NCBI GenBank assembly: GCA_947628075.1
Contig: CANQYF010000052.1
Coordinates: forward strand, 1-5,636
From: an uncultured Bacilli bacterium
GTDB lineage: Bacteria; Bacillota_I; Bacilli_A; RF39; UBA660
Direction: 5' to 3'
Length of the DNA: 5,636 nucleotides
The notes under the pieces were generated by a model that saw only the letters and a list, made by a program, of their open reading frames with translations, was not told the DNA's origin and did not search any database. Position numbers and translations under genes: made by a program. Below, in pieces: positions 1 to 5,595 of the stretch. How positions within the stretch are numbered: the first letter of the stretch is position 1; every line of letters begins with the position of its first letter.

Positions 1-15
1 ACTTATTTAACAATT

Positions 16-1059
16 TTATTTTACTAATTTTCTTACTGGCGTATACGTTCTTCCTAATTCTTCGGAAATATTTTCTTTACCATAATGCATGGCATCCATA
101 CAAAGTAGTAAATCATCCATACAATCTACTATTTCAATCCCCGTTAAATCTTGCTCTTTTATATATGTAAGATTAGATATATATGTCTTATTAATTAAAC
201 CATTTGCAAAAGCGGAAACAAATTCATTAGTGCCTTTAGTAAATAGTCCAAATGTAGCACAGACAAATATTCTTTGAGCTCCTCTTTCCTTAAGCTCTTT
301 AGCTGTTTCAATAATTGTTCCACCCGAAGCAATCATATCATCTACTAAAATAACATCTTTGTTTAAAGGACTCTCACCTACAAATTGTTTAGATATTAAT
401 GGATTTTTCCCATCAACTATAGTAGTAACATCTCTTCTTTTAGAAAAGAAAGCATAATTACAACCAAAACGATCAGCAAAATGGCGAGCTCTTTCTTGCG
501 CTCCTTCATCAGGGGCTACGATTAAAATACTTTCCGGATTTTCATAATTAATATTCTCTTTGGTTACAATATGATTTAAAACTGTATTTGTAATAAACAT
601 ATTGTCAAAATTATGTTTAGATATAGCTGATGCAATATTGGGATCATGAGCATCAACAGTTAAAACATTTTTAAATCCTAAATAATGACACTCTCTTAAA
701 AAATCTGCAGCTTCGATTGACTCTCCAAAAACCCGACGATGTTGTCTTCCATATGGTAAAAAAGGAACAACTAAAACCTTTCTTTGTGGATTATCTTTAA
801 GTCCTCCGACAGTTCTTGATATATCTCTAACATGATCATCGGGAGATAATATTTGACCTGTATAAGAGTTTGGGGTCTTATCATTAACATCACAAATAAT
901 ATATACATCTTGATCACGACATTCTGTAGGTAAAACTACTTTTCCCGCTCCATCTTGAAATCTTACAAATTTAGCATCAACAATTTCTTCTTGGGGTACT
1001 CTCTTTTTTAATTCTTTCAAACAATCATTAATAAAAATAAATTTTCTTTTTACTTCCAT
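16..1059 (-). CDS. prs: Ribose-phosphate pyrophosphokinase (PRPP synthase), divergent type, 347 aa
   Basis: Predicted cytosolic enzyme making PRPP from ribose 5-phosphate and ATP for nucleotide, His, Trp and NAD synthesis. Residues are numbered from the ATG at 1059. Seen: an FQDG segment at 34-37 (family FSDGE, adenine site); PYGRQHRR at 102-109 matching the ATP-binding Arg-Gln; DAHDPN at 136-141 with the conserved His138; KRRD at 207-210, the flexible-loop Lys/Arg; and the PRPP loop VDDMIASGGT at 239-248. Classic bacterial class I enzymes are about 315 aa with DDxxDTGGT, so this one is longer and has Ala-Ser in place of Asp-Thr. The Glu of FSDGE, which contacts ATP in B. subtilis Prs, is Ala38. 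These changes recall the non-class-I and divergent Firmicute Prs proteins, so it may be a paralogue with altered allostery. The start at 1059 is chosen because GAGGAG lies just upstream; the ATG at 1071 has no such site. It has its own promoter after a terminator, so it is probably not in the thiI operon. Confidence 0.9.
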   Translation of the reverse strand: MEVKRKFIFINDCLKELKKRVPQEEIVDAKFVRFQDGAGKVVLPTECRDQDVYIICDVNDKTPNSYTGQILSPDDHVRDISRTVGGLKDNPQRKVLVVPFLPYGRQHRRVFGESIEAADFLRECHYLGFKNVLTVDAHDPNIASAISKHNFDNMFITNTVLNHIVTKENINYENPESILIVAPDEGAQERARHFADRFGCNYAFFSKRRDVTTIVDGKNPLISKQFVGESPLNKDVILVDDMIASGGTIIETAKELKERGAQRIFVCATFGLFTKGTNEFVSAFANGLINKTYISNLTYIKEQDLTGIEIVDCMDDLLLCMDAMHYGKENISEELGRTYTPVRKLVK

Positions 1060-1063
1060 AAAA

Positions 1064-1069
1064 CTCCTC
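1064..1069 (-). promoter_or_regulatory. Ribosome binding site of prs
   Basis: GAGGAG lies 4 bases before the ATG at 1059. The spacing is short but usable. The alternative ATG at 1071 overlaps this motif and is preceded only by A and T, so this site decides the start. Confidence 0.65.
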
Positions 1070-1109
1070 ATATTTTTAAAGTTATTACCCCTAATTATCT
1101 CTTAATTTA

Positions 1110-1138
1110 ATTATATATTTTTGCTCTCTATTTGTAAA
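1110..1138 (-). promoter_or_regulatory. Sigma-A-type promoter of prs
   Basis: On the minus strand, TTTACA (1133-1138, 5 of 6 to TTGACA) is followed by a 17-base spacer and a perfect TATAAT (1110-1115). Transcription should start near 1103, giving a leader of about 44 bases before the prs ATG. A second TTGACA lies at 1155-1160, directly after the terminator T-tract, with only a weak TACAAA 18 bases downstream. It could be a minor tandem promoter. Confidence 0.75.
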
Positions 1139-1143
1139 CATCC

Positions 1144-1160
1144 TTAACAAAATTTGTCAA
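1144..1160. promoter_or_regulatory. Near-palindrome upstream of the prs promoter, possible operator
   Basis: The plus strand reads TTAACAAAATTTGTCAA. The two 8-base arms are complementary at 7 of 8 positions around a single central base. It lies between the terminator T-tract and the -35 of the prs promoter and contains the extra TTGACA. I do not recognise it as a named operator, and in AT-rich DNA it may be chance. Confidence 0.25.
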
Positions 1161-1190
1161 AAAAAAACTAAATTTTCATTTAGCCTTTTT
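1159..1190 (-). terminator. Intrinsic terminator ending the thiI/60-codon ORF unit
   Basis: On the minus strand, CTAAAT (1178-1183), loop GAAA (1174-1177) and ATTTAG (1168-1173) form a perfect 6-bp stem with a GNRA-type loop, followed by nine T (1159-1167). The stem can be extended by G·U pairs (1184-1185) and by five A (1186-1190) facing the T-tract. The TGA stop of the 60-codon ORF (1176-1178) lies at the stem-loop junction. The stem has little GC, so termination may be partial. Confidence 0.75.
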
Positions 1191-1358
1191 AATTTTTCTT
1201 TCAAAATGATTTTTAGTTTTTAAACTATTTTCCATATTTTCTTCTTTATTGTTTCTTTCTAAATCATAACCATAAGGATTAAAATAATTTTGCATTCTTA
1301 TTTTATAATCTTCATTTAAAAAATTATAACCATTTTTATAATCATTATTTTTAAGCAT
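1176..1358 (-). CDS. Small hypothetical protein, 60 aa, Asn/Lys/Tyr-rich
   Basis: I do not recognise this protein. It is very hydrophilic, rich in Asn, Lys, Glu and Tyr, with a central NPYGYD segment and a basic C-terminus (KIKKAK). It has no cysteine, signal peptide or membrane segment. Three things argue that it is translated. A GGTGAT ribosome binding site (1362-1367) sits at good distance from the ATG. The ORF begins 31 bases after the thiI stop on the same strand with no terminator between. Its TGA falls exactly in the following terminator hairpin. Against this, an Asn/Lys-rich composition is what chance ORFs look like in AT-rich DNA, and the start codon lies inside an inverted repeat. 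If it is real, it is co-transcribed as the last gene after thiI. Otherwise the stretch is a structured 3' untranslated region. Confidence 0.5.
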   Translation of the reverse strand: MLKNNDYKNGYNFLNEDYKIRMQNYFNPYGYDLERNNKEENMENSLKTKNHFERKIKKAK

Positions 1359-1389
1359 ACTATCACCAATAATATTATGCTTAAATAAT
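1344..1389 (-). repeat. Inverted repeat between thiI and the 60-codon ORF, enclosing its RBS
   Basis: Arms TTTAAGCATA (plus 1350-1359) and TATGCTTAAA (plus 1376-1385) are perfectly complementary over 10 bp. After a 2-base bulge, 4 more pairs follow (1344-1347 with 1386-1389). On the minus-strand RNA the 16-base loop holds the GGTGAT ribosome binding site, and the ATG of the next ORF (1356-1358) is paired in the 3' arm. No T-tract follows on either strand, so it is not a terminator. A translation-control or RNA-processing hairpin is possible. Confidence 0.6.
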
Positions 1390-2574
1390 TTATAAAATAT
1401 TCGTAAATTTTTGTTCTTCTTCCTCTTTTAAAGTAATGACTTTGCGAGTTTTGACTGCTTCATATATTAATGATTCATAGTCAATTAATTTTTCATATTC
1501 TACACATTTACTTTTTTCAGGATTTATAACCGGATGATCAGGTACAAAAATGGTACAGCAATCTTCATATGGCAAAATACTTGTTTCATATGTTTCTATT
1601 TTTCTGGCTATATCAATAATTTCTAATTTATCTAAACATGCAACTGGTCTTATAACTGGCGTTTTGATAACTTCATTAATAGCTGAAATACTTGTCAAAG
1701 TTTGACTTGCTACTTGACCAATTGATTCACCATTGATAATAACCTTAGCATTAATTCTTGCTGATACAATAGCGCTTATTCTATACATCATTCTTCGCAT
1801 TATTGTAATTAAATATTCATGAGGAATATTTTTATATATAGCCTCTTGAATAGCAGTAAAATTAATCACATGTAATTTAATATCATTATTATATACAGCT
1901 AATTTTTGTGCTAAACTCATTACTTTCTCTAAGGCTTTTTGACTAGTATGAGGTGGACTTTCAAAATAGATGGCTTCTAATTTAATTCCTCTTTTCATAG
2001 CTAAATAACCCGCGACAGGAGAATCAATACCGCCACTTAACATTAATAAGCCTTTGCCAAGACTAGAAACTGGATAACCACCACTACCCTTATACTCATC
2101 AAAATAAATTAATATTTCATTAACTCTTATTTCCACATTTATTATAATTTCTGGATTATTAACATCAACTTTTATATTTTGAATATTTTTTAAAACAAAA
2201 GCTCCCAACATTTTTCTTAAAGTCATACTGTCATATGGATAACTTTTATTACTTCTTTTAACTTCAACTTTAAAACTTTGAAATTTTTTATTTTTTAAAA
2301 GTTCTATAATATTATTTTGAATGTCCTCAACATCTTTATTTAAAGTTTTATAGCCAATAACAATTTCATGAATGCCAAATATTTTTTTAAGTTTTAAAAT
2401 GGTTTTATCAAAATCTTCTAAAGAAGGAATAATAAACATTCGGCCATAATCATATTTAATTTCGACATTTTTTAATTTCTTTTGAATATTATTATGAAGT
2501 ATTTTTAAGAAATAATTGCGATTATCTTTCTTTGTTGAAAGTTCTCCATATTTCAAAAAGATAATTTTTTGCAT
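1390..2574 (-). CDS. thiI: tRNA 4-thiouridine synthetase ThiI (tRNA sulfurtransferase), 394 aa
   Basis: ThiI adenylates U8 of tRNA with ATP and replaces its oxygen with sulfur received as persulfide, giving s4U, a near-UV sensor; in some bacteria it also feeds thiazole synthesis. Seen: an N-terminal ferredoxin-like plus THUMP region (about 1-165, with LKYGELSTKKDNR at 7-19), then a PP-loop ATP pyrophosphatase domain with LSGGIDSPVAGY at 179-190, the family segment NGESIGQVASQT at 281-292, and PYEDCCTIFVP at 335-345. One of Cys339/Cys340 probably corresponds to the conserved catalytic-region Cys of E. coli ThiI (from memory). Like the roughly 400-aa Bacillus form it lacks the C-terminal rhodanese domain of E. 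coli ThiI, so it needs persulfide from a partner. The ATG at 2574 follows GGTGGTGA (2579-2586), 14 bases after the stop of the upstream desulfurase-like gene, so the two are almost certainly co-transcribed. No key residue looks damaged. Confidence 0.96.
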   Translation of the reverse strand: MQKIIFLKYGELSTKKDNRNYFLKILHNNIQKKLKNVEIKYDYGRMFIIPSLEDFDKTILKLKKIFGIHEIVIGYKTLNKDVEDIQNNIIELLKNKKFQSFKVEVKRSNKSYPYDSMTLRKMLGAFVLKNIQNIKVDVNNPEIIINVEIRVNEILIYFDEYKGSGGYPVSSLGKGLLMLSGGIDSPVAGYLAMKRGIKLEAIYFESPPHTSQKALEKVMSLAQKLAVYNNDIKLHVINFTAIQEAIYKNIPHEYLITIMRRMMYRISAIVSARINAKVIINGESIGQVASQTLTSISAINEVIKTPVIRPVACLDKLEIIDIARKIETYETSILPYEDCCTIFVPDHPVINPEKSKCVEYEKLIDYESLIYEAVKTRKVITLKEEEEQKFTNIL

Positions 2575-2588
2575 AAATTCACCACCAA

Positions 2589-3701
2589 TTAAATTTTTAA
2601 CTTCATATATTCTACTTCAAAAACTTCTAAAAATCTATTAATTTCTAACACTGTTGTTTGATGCGATAAACTTATTCTAAGACAAGACTTACTTCTTTCT
2701 AAATCATTATATATCGCCATTACACCATTAGATATTTCTGGAAATACATTAGTACTCACATAAAATTCATTATTAGATAAAGCATTACCTAGGGATTCAG
2801 CATTAATATTTTCAAGACTTATACTTAAAATATGGGGAATTGAATATTTACTTTTATTAATTTTTATTCCCTCTATTTTTTCTAACTTTGATATAATTCT
2901 TTCATTCAATAAATTAACATATCTTTCTCGTTTATCTATATCTTTTAAAGCTATCTTTAAGGCATCTTTCATACTTACTATTAAAGGAAGGGCTACAACA
3001 CCAGGTTTGTAGATACCATCTACCTTTTTTCCATAGATAAGTGGAGACATTTCAATAGTATTATTTTTATATAAAAAACCAATTCCTTTAGGGCCATAAA
3101 ATTTATGAGCAGTTACACTTCCTAAATCTATATCTCGAAAATTAATTGGAGTCTTACCAATAGCTTGACTTAAATCAGAATGAAAAATGGTGGCAGGATT
3201 TTCTTTTTTAATAATTTGTCTTAACATTTTTAATGGTTGCCTTACTCCGGTTTCATAATTAACAGCACTAATACTTACTAATATTGTATCTTCTCTTATC
3301 AATTTTTTTAAATCGTCAAAAATAATTAGACCATCTTCATCATTAGCAACATAACTGATTTCAAAACCTAATGTTACTAAATAATTACATATTTCATAAA
3401 TAGAAGAATGTTCTAACTTGGACACAATTATATGTTTACCTTTTTTATGATTAGCAAGTGCTACTCCAATTAAAGCCATATTATTTGCTTCAGTGGCACC
3501 ATTTGTATAAATGATTTCACTATCCATAACATTAAACATGTTACTAATTTCTTTGGTAGTTTGATCTAATAATTTTTTACTTTTTTCCCCTAATTTATTA
3601 TTAGTACTAACATCTCCAATATATTCTTTAGAAATTTTAACGTATGTATCTAAAGCTTCTAGAGAAACCGGGGTTGTTGTACTATAATCTAAATACGTCA
3701 T
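2589..3701 (-). CDS. nifZ: Cysteine desulfurase-family (class V) PLP enzyme lacking the catalytic Cys, 370 aa
   Basis: By position (ezrA-X-thiI) this matches B. subtilis nifZ, the desulfurase that takes sulfur from cysteine and passes it to ThiI. Seen: start MTYLDYSTTTPV (1-12); TNGATEANN (66-74), the phosphate-binding turn; His98 in LEHSS (PLP-stacking His); Asp176 and Gln179 in HSDLSQAIGK; and the Schiff-base Lys200 in TAHKFYGPKGIGFLY. Odd: where the family reads ST-x-SACSS this protein reads STNVFPEIS (316-324), with no Cys. Its only cysteines are Cys105 and Cys340. The VNNE motif is VNYE (147-150), which puts Tyr149 at the PLP-contacting Asn, and the GGxQExxxRxGTEN block is GKKVDGIYKPGVVALP (224-239). 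The frame is open and the C-terminus (LRISLSHQTT) aligns well, so this is not a frameshift. It may be a pseudoenzyme or scaffold for ThiI, use another Cys, or have another lyase activity. The ATG at 3701 follows GGAGTGA and matches the usual family start. Confidence 0.88.
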   Translation of the reverse strand: MTYLDYSTTTPVSLEALDTYVKISKEYIGDVSTNNKLGEKSKKLLDQTTKEISNMFNVMDSEIIYTNGATEANNMALIGVALANHKKGKHIIVSKLEHSSIYEICNYLVTLGFEISYVANDEDGLIIFDDLKKLIREDTILVSISAVNYETGVRQPLKMLRQIIKKENPATIFHSDLSQAIGKTPINFRDIDLGSVTAHKFYGPKGIGFLYKNNTIEMSPLIYGKKVDGIYKPGVVALPLIVSMKDALKIALKDIDKRERYVNLLNERIISKLEKIEGIKINKSKYSIPHILSISLENINAESLGNALSNNEFYVSTNVFPEISNGVMAIYNDLERSKSCLRISLSHQTTVLEINRFLEVFEVEYMKLKI

Positions 3702-3705
3702 TTTA

Positions 3706-3712
3706 TCACTCC
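3706..3712 (-). promoter_or_regulatory. Ribosome binding site of the desulfurase-like gene
   Basis: GGAGTGA lies 7 bases (counted from GGAG) before the ATG at 3701. It fixes that start against the in-frame TTG at 3734, which lies in a terminator T-tract. Confidence 0.8.
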
Positions 3713-3724
3713 AATTATATATTA

Positions 3725-3733
3725 AGTATATCA
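3725..3733 (-). promoter_or_regulatory. Extended -10 promoter for the desulfurase-like gene and thiI
   Basis: On the minus strand, TGATATACT matches the extended -10 form TGnTATAAT with one mismatch. Its first T is the last T of the ezrA terminator. I see no convincing -35 at 16-18 bases, which is typical of extended -10 promoters. The predicted start near 3718 leaves a leader of about 17 bases including the GGAGTGA site. It offers a way to transcribe the downstream genes despite the terminator. Confidence 0.45.
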
Positions 3734-3759
3734 AAAAAATAGATGTGTTGCCACATCTA
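3733..3759 (-). terminator. Intrinsic terminator after ezrA
   Basis: On the minus strand, TAGATGTG (3752-3759), loop GCAA (3748-3751) and CACATCTA (3740-3747) form a perfect 8-bp stem with a GNRA tetraloop, followed by seven T (3733-3739). The first three bases of the stem are the TAG stop of ezrA. The stem can extend by a G·U and two A-U pairs into the coding sequence. It is the strongest terminator in the window. Confidence 0.88.
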
Positions 3760-5472
3760 CTTATACTCTTCTAATAATCTTTCATGAATTCCCGGTTCAA
3801 TAATATTAATAGCGTTAATAGCATTCTCTAAACTATTTTTAAAGTTACCTTTATAAAATGCATTTTCAGCTTTAATTAATCCTAAATCTACATCTTTATT
3901 ATTAACACGATATCTATTACCATAAACTATAGCAGTCTCGGCCATTTTGGCAGTTTTAATTGTTTCATTTATAGTGTTATATACTTTTAAAACTAAATCT
4001 CTGGCTGTATCTACTCTTAAATTTAAAGTTTTTATAGAAATTGGCCTTTTATCTAATTCTTTGACCATTTCATTAATGGCTAAAGTAGCTTCACTTAATT
4101 CAACATAATAATTTTTAGGAGTAACTGGTAGTTTATAACTACGAACCTTTTCTTTAGCTTGTGATAAAATATCTTTAATTTCATCTAGTTGATCTCTTGC
4201 TCTTAATTCATCTTCTTTTAAACTTCCTAAAGTTCGAAGCGCTAAATTTAATTTTTCTTCTCCTTTAGTTAATTTATTATTTAATATTTCCATTTCTTTA
4301 TTCAATCTAGAATAAGCTAAAGTCTTATTTCTTTCCATCTCCACTACATGATCATAAGAAGCTCTTATATTAGCAAATTCTTCTTTTATTTCACTTATCA
4401 CTAAAACTTCATCATCTGTTAAATCATAACTATATTTTATATCGTCAATTTTACGATATAATTCATTATTTATTTTTTCTAATTTGCTGACTTTTAATAA
4501 AATACTTCTTTTATATTCTTCATATAAATTCTTAGTAAGTCTTTCTTTATCAAAATCATTATATAAAGAGTCAAAATAATCTAACATTGTTTTTAATTCA
4601 AATATTGAATCAACTACATTTAAAACATTTAAACGACTAAATATATCTTGAATTTTCTTATTAGCTTCTTCAATATTGTATTCAATATTCAAATAATCTA
4701 AATTATATCCCTCTAGTTTCATTTTATGATAAATACTATTTATTTCTTCAATTCGCTTAGGAATTAATATACCACCCATACTGACAATAGATTTTGTTTC
4801 TTTGATGACTATTTTTAAATTACCAATAATATCATCGATAGCTTTAACTATTTTACCTACTTCTAAATATTCATTCTTTTCCATCGCTATTTCAAAAGCA
4901 CTAAATAATTTATCGACATTCTCAAATTGTAATTCTAATGGTGTTTTTATAATTTCATAGTCTTTTTCATTATTATTATAAATAGTTTTTATTTCTCTAT
5001 AATCAGCTTTTAATTTAATAATTGTTTCTCTATTTCTTTCTTCTGATAGGGTTATCTCTCTTATTTCATCTAATAAAAAATCCGCTTTTGTTTTTAAATA
5101 ATTTATATTAAGCTCGGCATCAATTAAACCTTTTTTTAGTTTATTATAATCCCTTTCATTAAAATCATTTTGTAACTCAATTATTTCATCTGTAATTTTA
5201 GGAATTTCTTTATCTCTAATATTTTCAAATCTTTTTTGCCAACTTTTGTATTTCTTTTTTAATTCGACATTACTAACTAAAGCTTCAACTTTATTTAATT
5301 CAGATAAAATAGAAGAAGAAATGATTAAATTCTTATCTCTTTCTAAAAGATTAATCTCATTAGATAATTTTTTTCGATATCTTTTATTCATTAATATTAA
5401 AACTATTACAACAATTATCATTGTAATAACGTAATAAGAACCTGCAATTAGTAAAAATGTTTCTCGACTCAT
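3757..5472 (-). CDS. ezrA: Septation ring formation regulator EzrA, 571 aa
   Basis: EzrA is a membrane-anchored, spectrin-like protein that binds FtsZ, limits extra Z-rings and joins the division machinery in Firmicutes. Seen: one N-terminal transmembrane segment (about residues 7-28), then RYRKK, as expected for a short external N-terminus and a cytosolic body. The rest is almost wholly helical and heptad-rich, fitting the five spectrin-like repeats of the family. Family segments include SLKEDELRARDQLDEIK (417-433), KLPVTPKNYY (447-456) and, near the C-terminus, YGNRYR (517-522), the region of the conserved QNR patch needed for mid-cell placement in B. subtilis. Its length fits the B. subtilis protein (about 562 aa). 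The start at 5472 is chosen because AAGGTG lies 7 bases upstream. The in-frame ATG at 5496 overlaps the promoter -10 and has no ribosome site. It heads the conserved ezrA-nifZ-thiI order but is separated from the next gene by its own terminator. Confidence 0.95.
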   Translation of the reverse strand: MSRETFLLIAGSYYVITMIIVVIVLILMNKRYRKKLSNEINLLERDKNLIISSSILSELNKVEALVSNVELKKKYKSWQKRFENIRDKEIPKITDEIIELQNDFNERDYNKLKKGLIDAELNINYLKTKADFLLDEIREITLSEERNRETIIKLKADYREIKTIYNNNEKDYEIIKTPLELQFENVDKLFSAFEIAMEKNEYLEVGKIVKAIDDIIGNLKIVIKETKSIVSMGGILIPKRIEEINSIYHKMKLEGYNLDYLNIEYNIEEANKKIQDIFSRLNVLNVVDSIFELKTMLDYFDSLYNDFDKERLTKNLYEEYKRSILLKVSKLEKINNELYRKIDDIKYSYDLTDDEVLVISEIKEEFANIRASYDHVVEMERNKTLAYSRLNKEMEILNNKLTKGEEKLNLALRTLGSLKEDELRARDQLDEIKDILSQAKEKVRSYKLPVTPKNYYVELSEATLAINEMVKELDKRPISIKTLNLRVDTARDLVLKVYNTINETIKTAKMAETAIVYGNRYRVNNKDVDLGLIKAENAFYKGNFKNSLENAINAINIIEPGIHERLLEEYK

Positions 5473-5479
5473 ATTAATA

Positions 5480-5485
5480 CACCTT
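5480..5485 (-). promoter_or_regulatory. Ribosome binding site of ezrA
   Basis: AAGGTG lies 7 bases before the ATG at 5472 and selects this start over the in-frame ATGs at 5496 and 5490. Confidence 0.75.
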
Positions 5486-5494
5486 ACCATAAAC

Positions 5495-5503
5495 ATTTTA
5501 ACA
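5495..5503 (-). promoter_or_regulatory. Extended -10 promoter of ezrA
   Basis: On the minus strand, TGTTAAAAT matches the extended -10 form TGnTATAAT with one mismatch. The -35 position with a 17-base spacer reads TTCTAA, which is weak. Transcription should start near 5488, giving a leader of about 16 bases ahead of the ATG at 5472. The ATG at 5496 begins within this element, so it is unlikely to be in the main transcript. Confidence 0.5.
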
Positions 5504-5509
5504 TATAAT

Positions 5510-5523
5510 TTCTAATTTTAGAA
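5510..5523. promoter_or_regulatory. 14-bp perfect palindrome over the ezrA -35 region, possible operator
   Basis: The plus strand reads TTCTAATTTTAGAA, with 6-base arms around TT. It covers the expected -35 and part of the spacer of the ezrA promoter, where a repressor could block polymerase. I recognise no known box, and chance occurrence in AT-rich DNA is quite possible. Confidence 0.25.
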
Positions 5524-5578
5524 TAGTCGAAAATATATTTTTCCAATTTTATTTTAAATTGTAATTTAAAAAATGAAG

Positions 5579-5595
5579 TGCACAGAAGTTGTGCA
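5579..5595. repeat. Inverted repeat TGCACA-N5-TGTGCA upstream of ezrA
   Basis: Perfect 6-bp arms flank GAAGT, in a GC-containing island within AT-rich non-coding DNA. On the minus strand six T follow 5 bases after the stem, so it could be a weak terminator of a gene lying beyond the right edge. On the plus strand a perfect TATAAT (5614-5619) follows, so it could instead be an operator for a divergent gene outside the window. The rest of 5504-5636 holds nothing else I can support. Confidence 0.4.

Noticed and set aside
89..277. Plus-strand ORF of 62 codons
   Set aside because: It lies wholly inside prs on the opposite strand, with no ribosome site or recognisable protein; it is a shadow of the real frame.
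1060..1071. Upstream ATG adding 4 residues to Prs
   Set aside because: It has no ribosome site, and its own bases form the GAGGAG used by the ATG at 1059.
2700..2780. Frameshift as the explanation for the missing active-site Cys
   Set aside because: The other minus-strand frames here do not encode an SACSS-like loop, and the used frame continues into the conserved C-terminal segment LRISLSHQTT.
3714..3719. Perfect TATAAT just before the desulfurase-like gene as its -10
   Set aside because: Transcription would start within the ribosome site, and no -35 is found at 16-18 bases; TGATATACT fits better.
3702..3734. TTG start adding 11 residues to the desulfurase-like protein
   Set aside because: The TTG is in the terminator T-tract and the candidate -10. 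GGAGTGA and the family start MTYLDYS place initiation at 3701.
5246..5434. Plus-strand ORF of 62 codons rich in Phe, Leu and Ile
   Set aside because: It is antisense to the N-terminal part of ezrA; its hydrophobic look comes from the reverse of Lys/Glu/Asn codons.
5473..5496. Upstream ATG adding 8 residues to EzrA
   Set aside because: It overlaps the extended -10 and has no Shine-Dalgarno site; AAGGTG serves the ATG at 5472.
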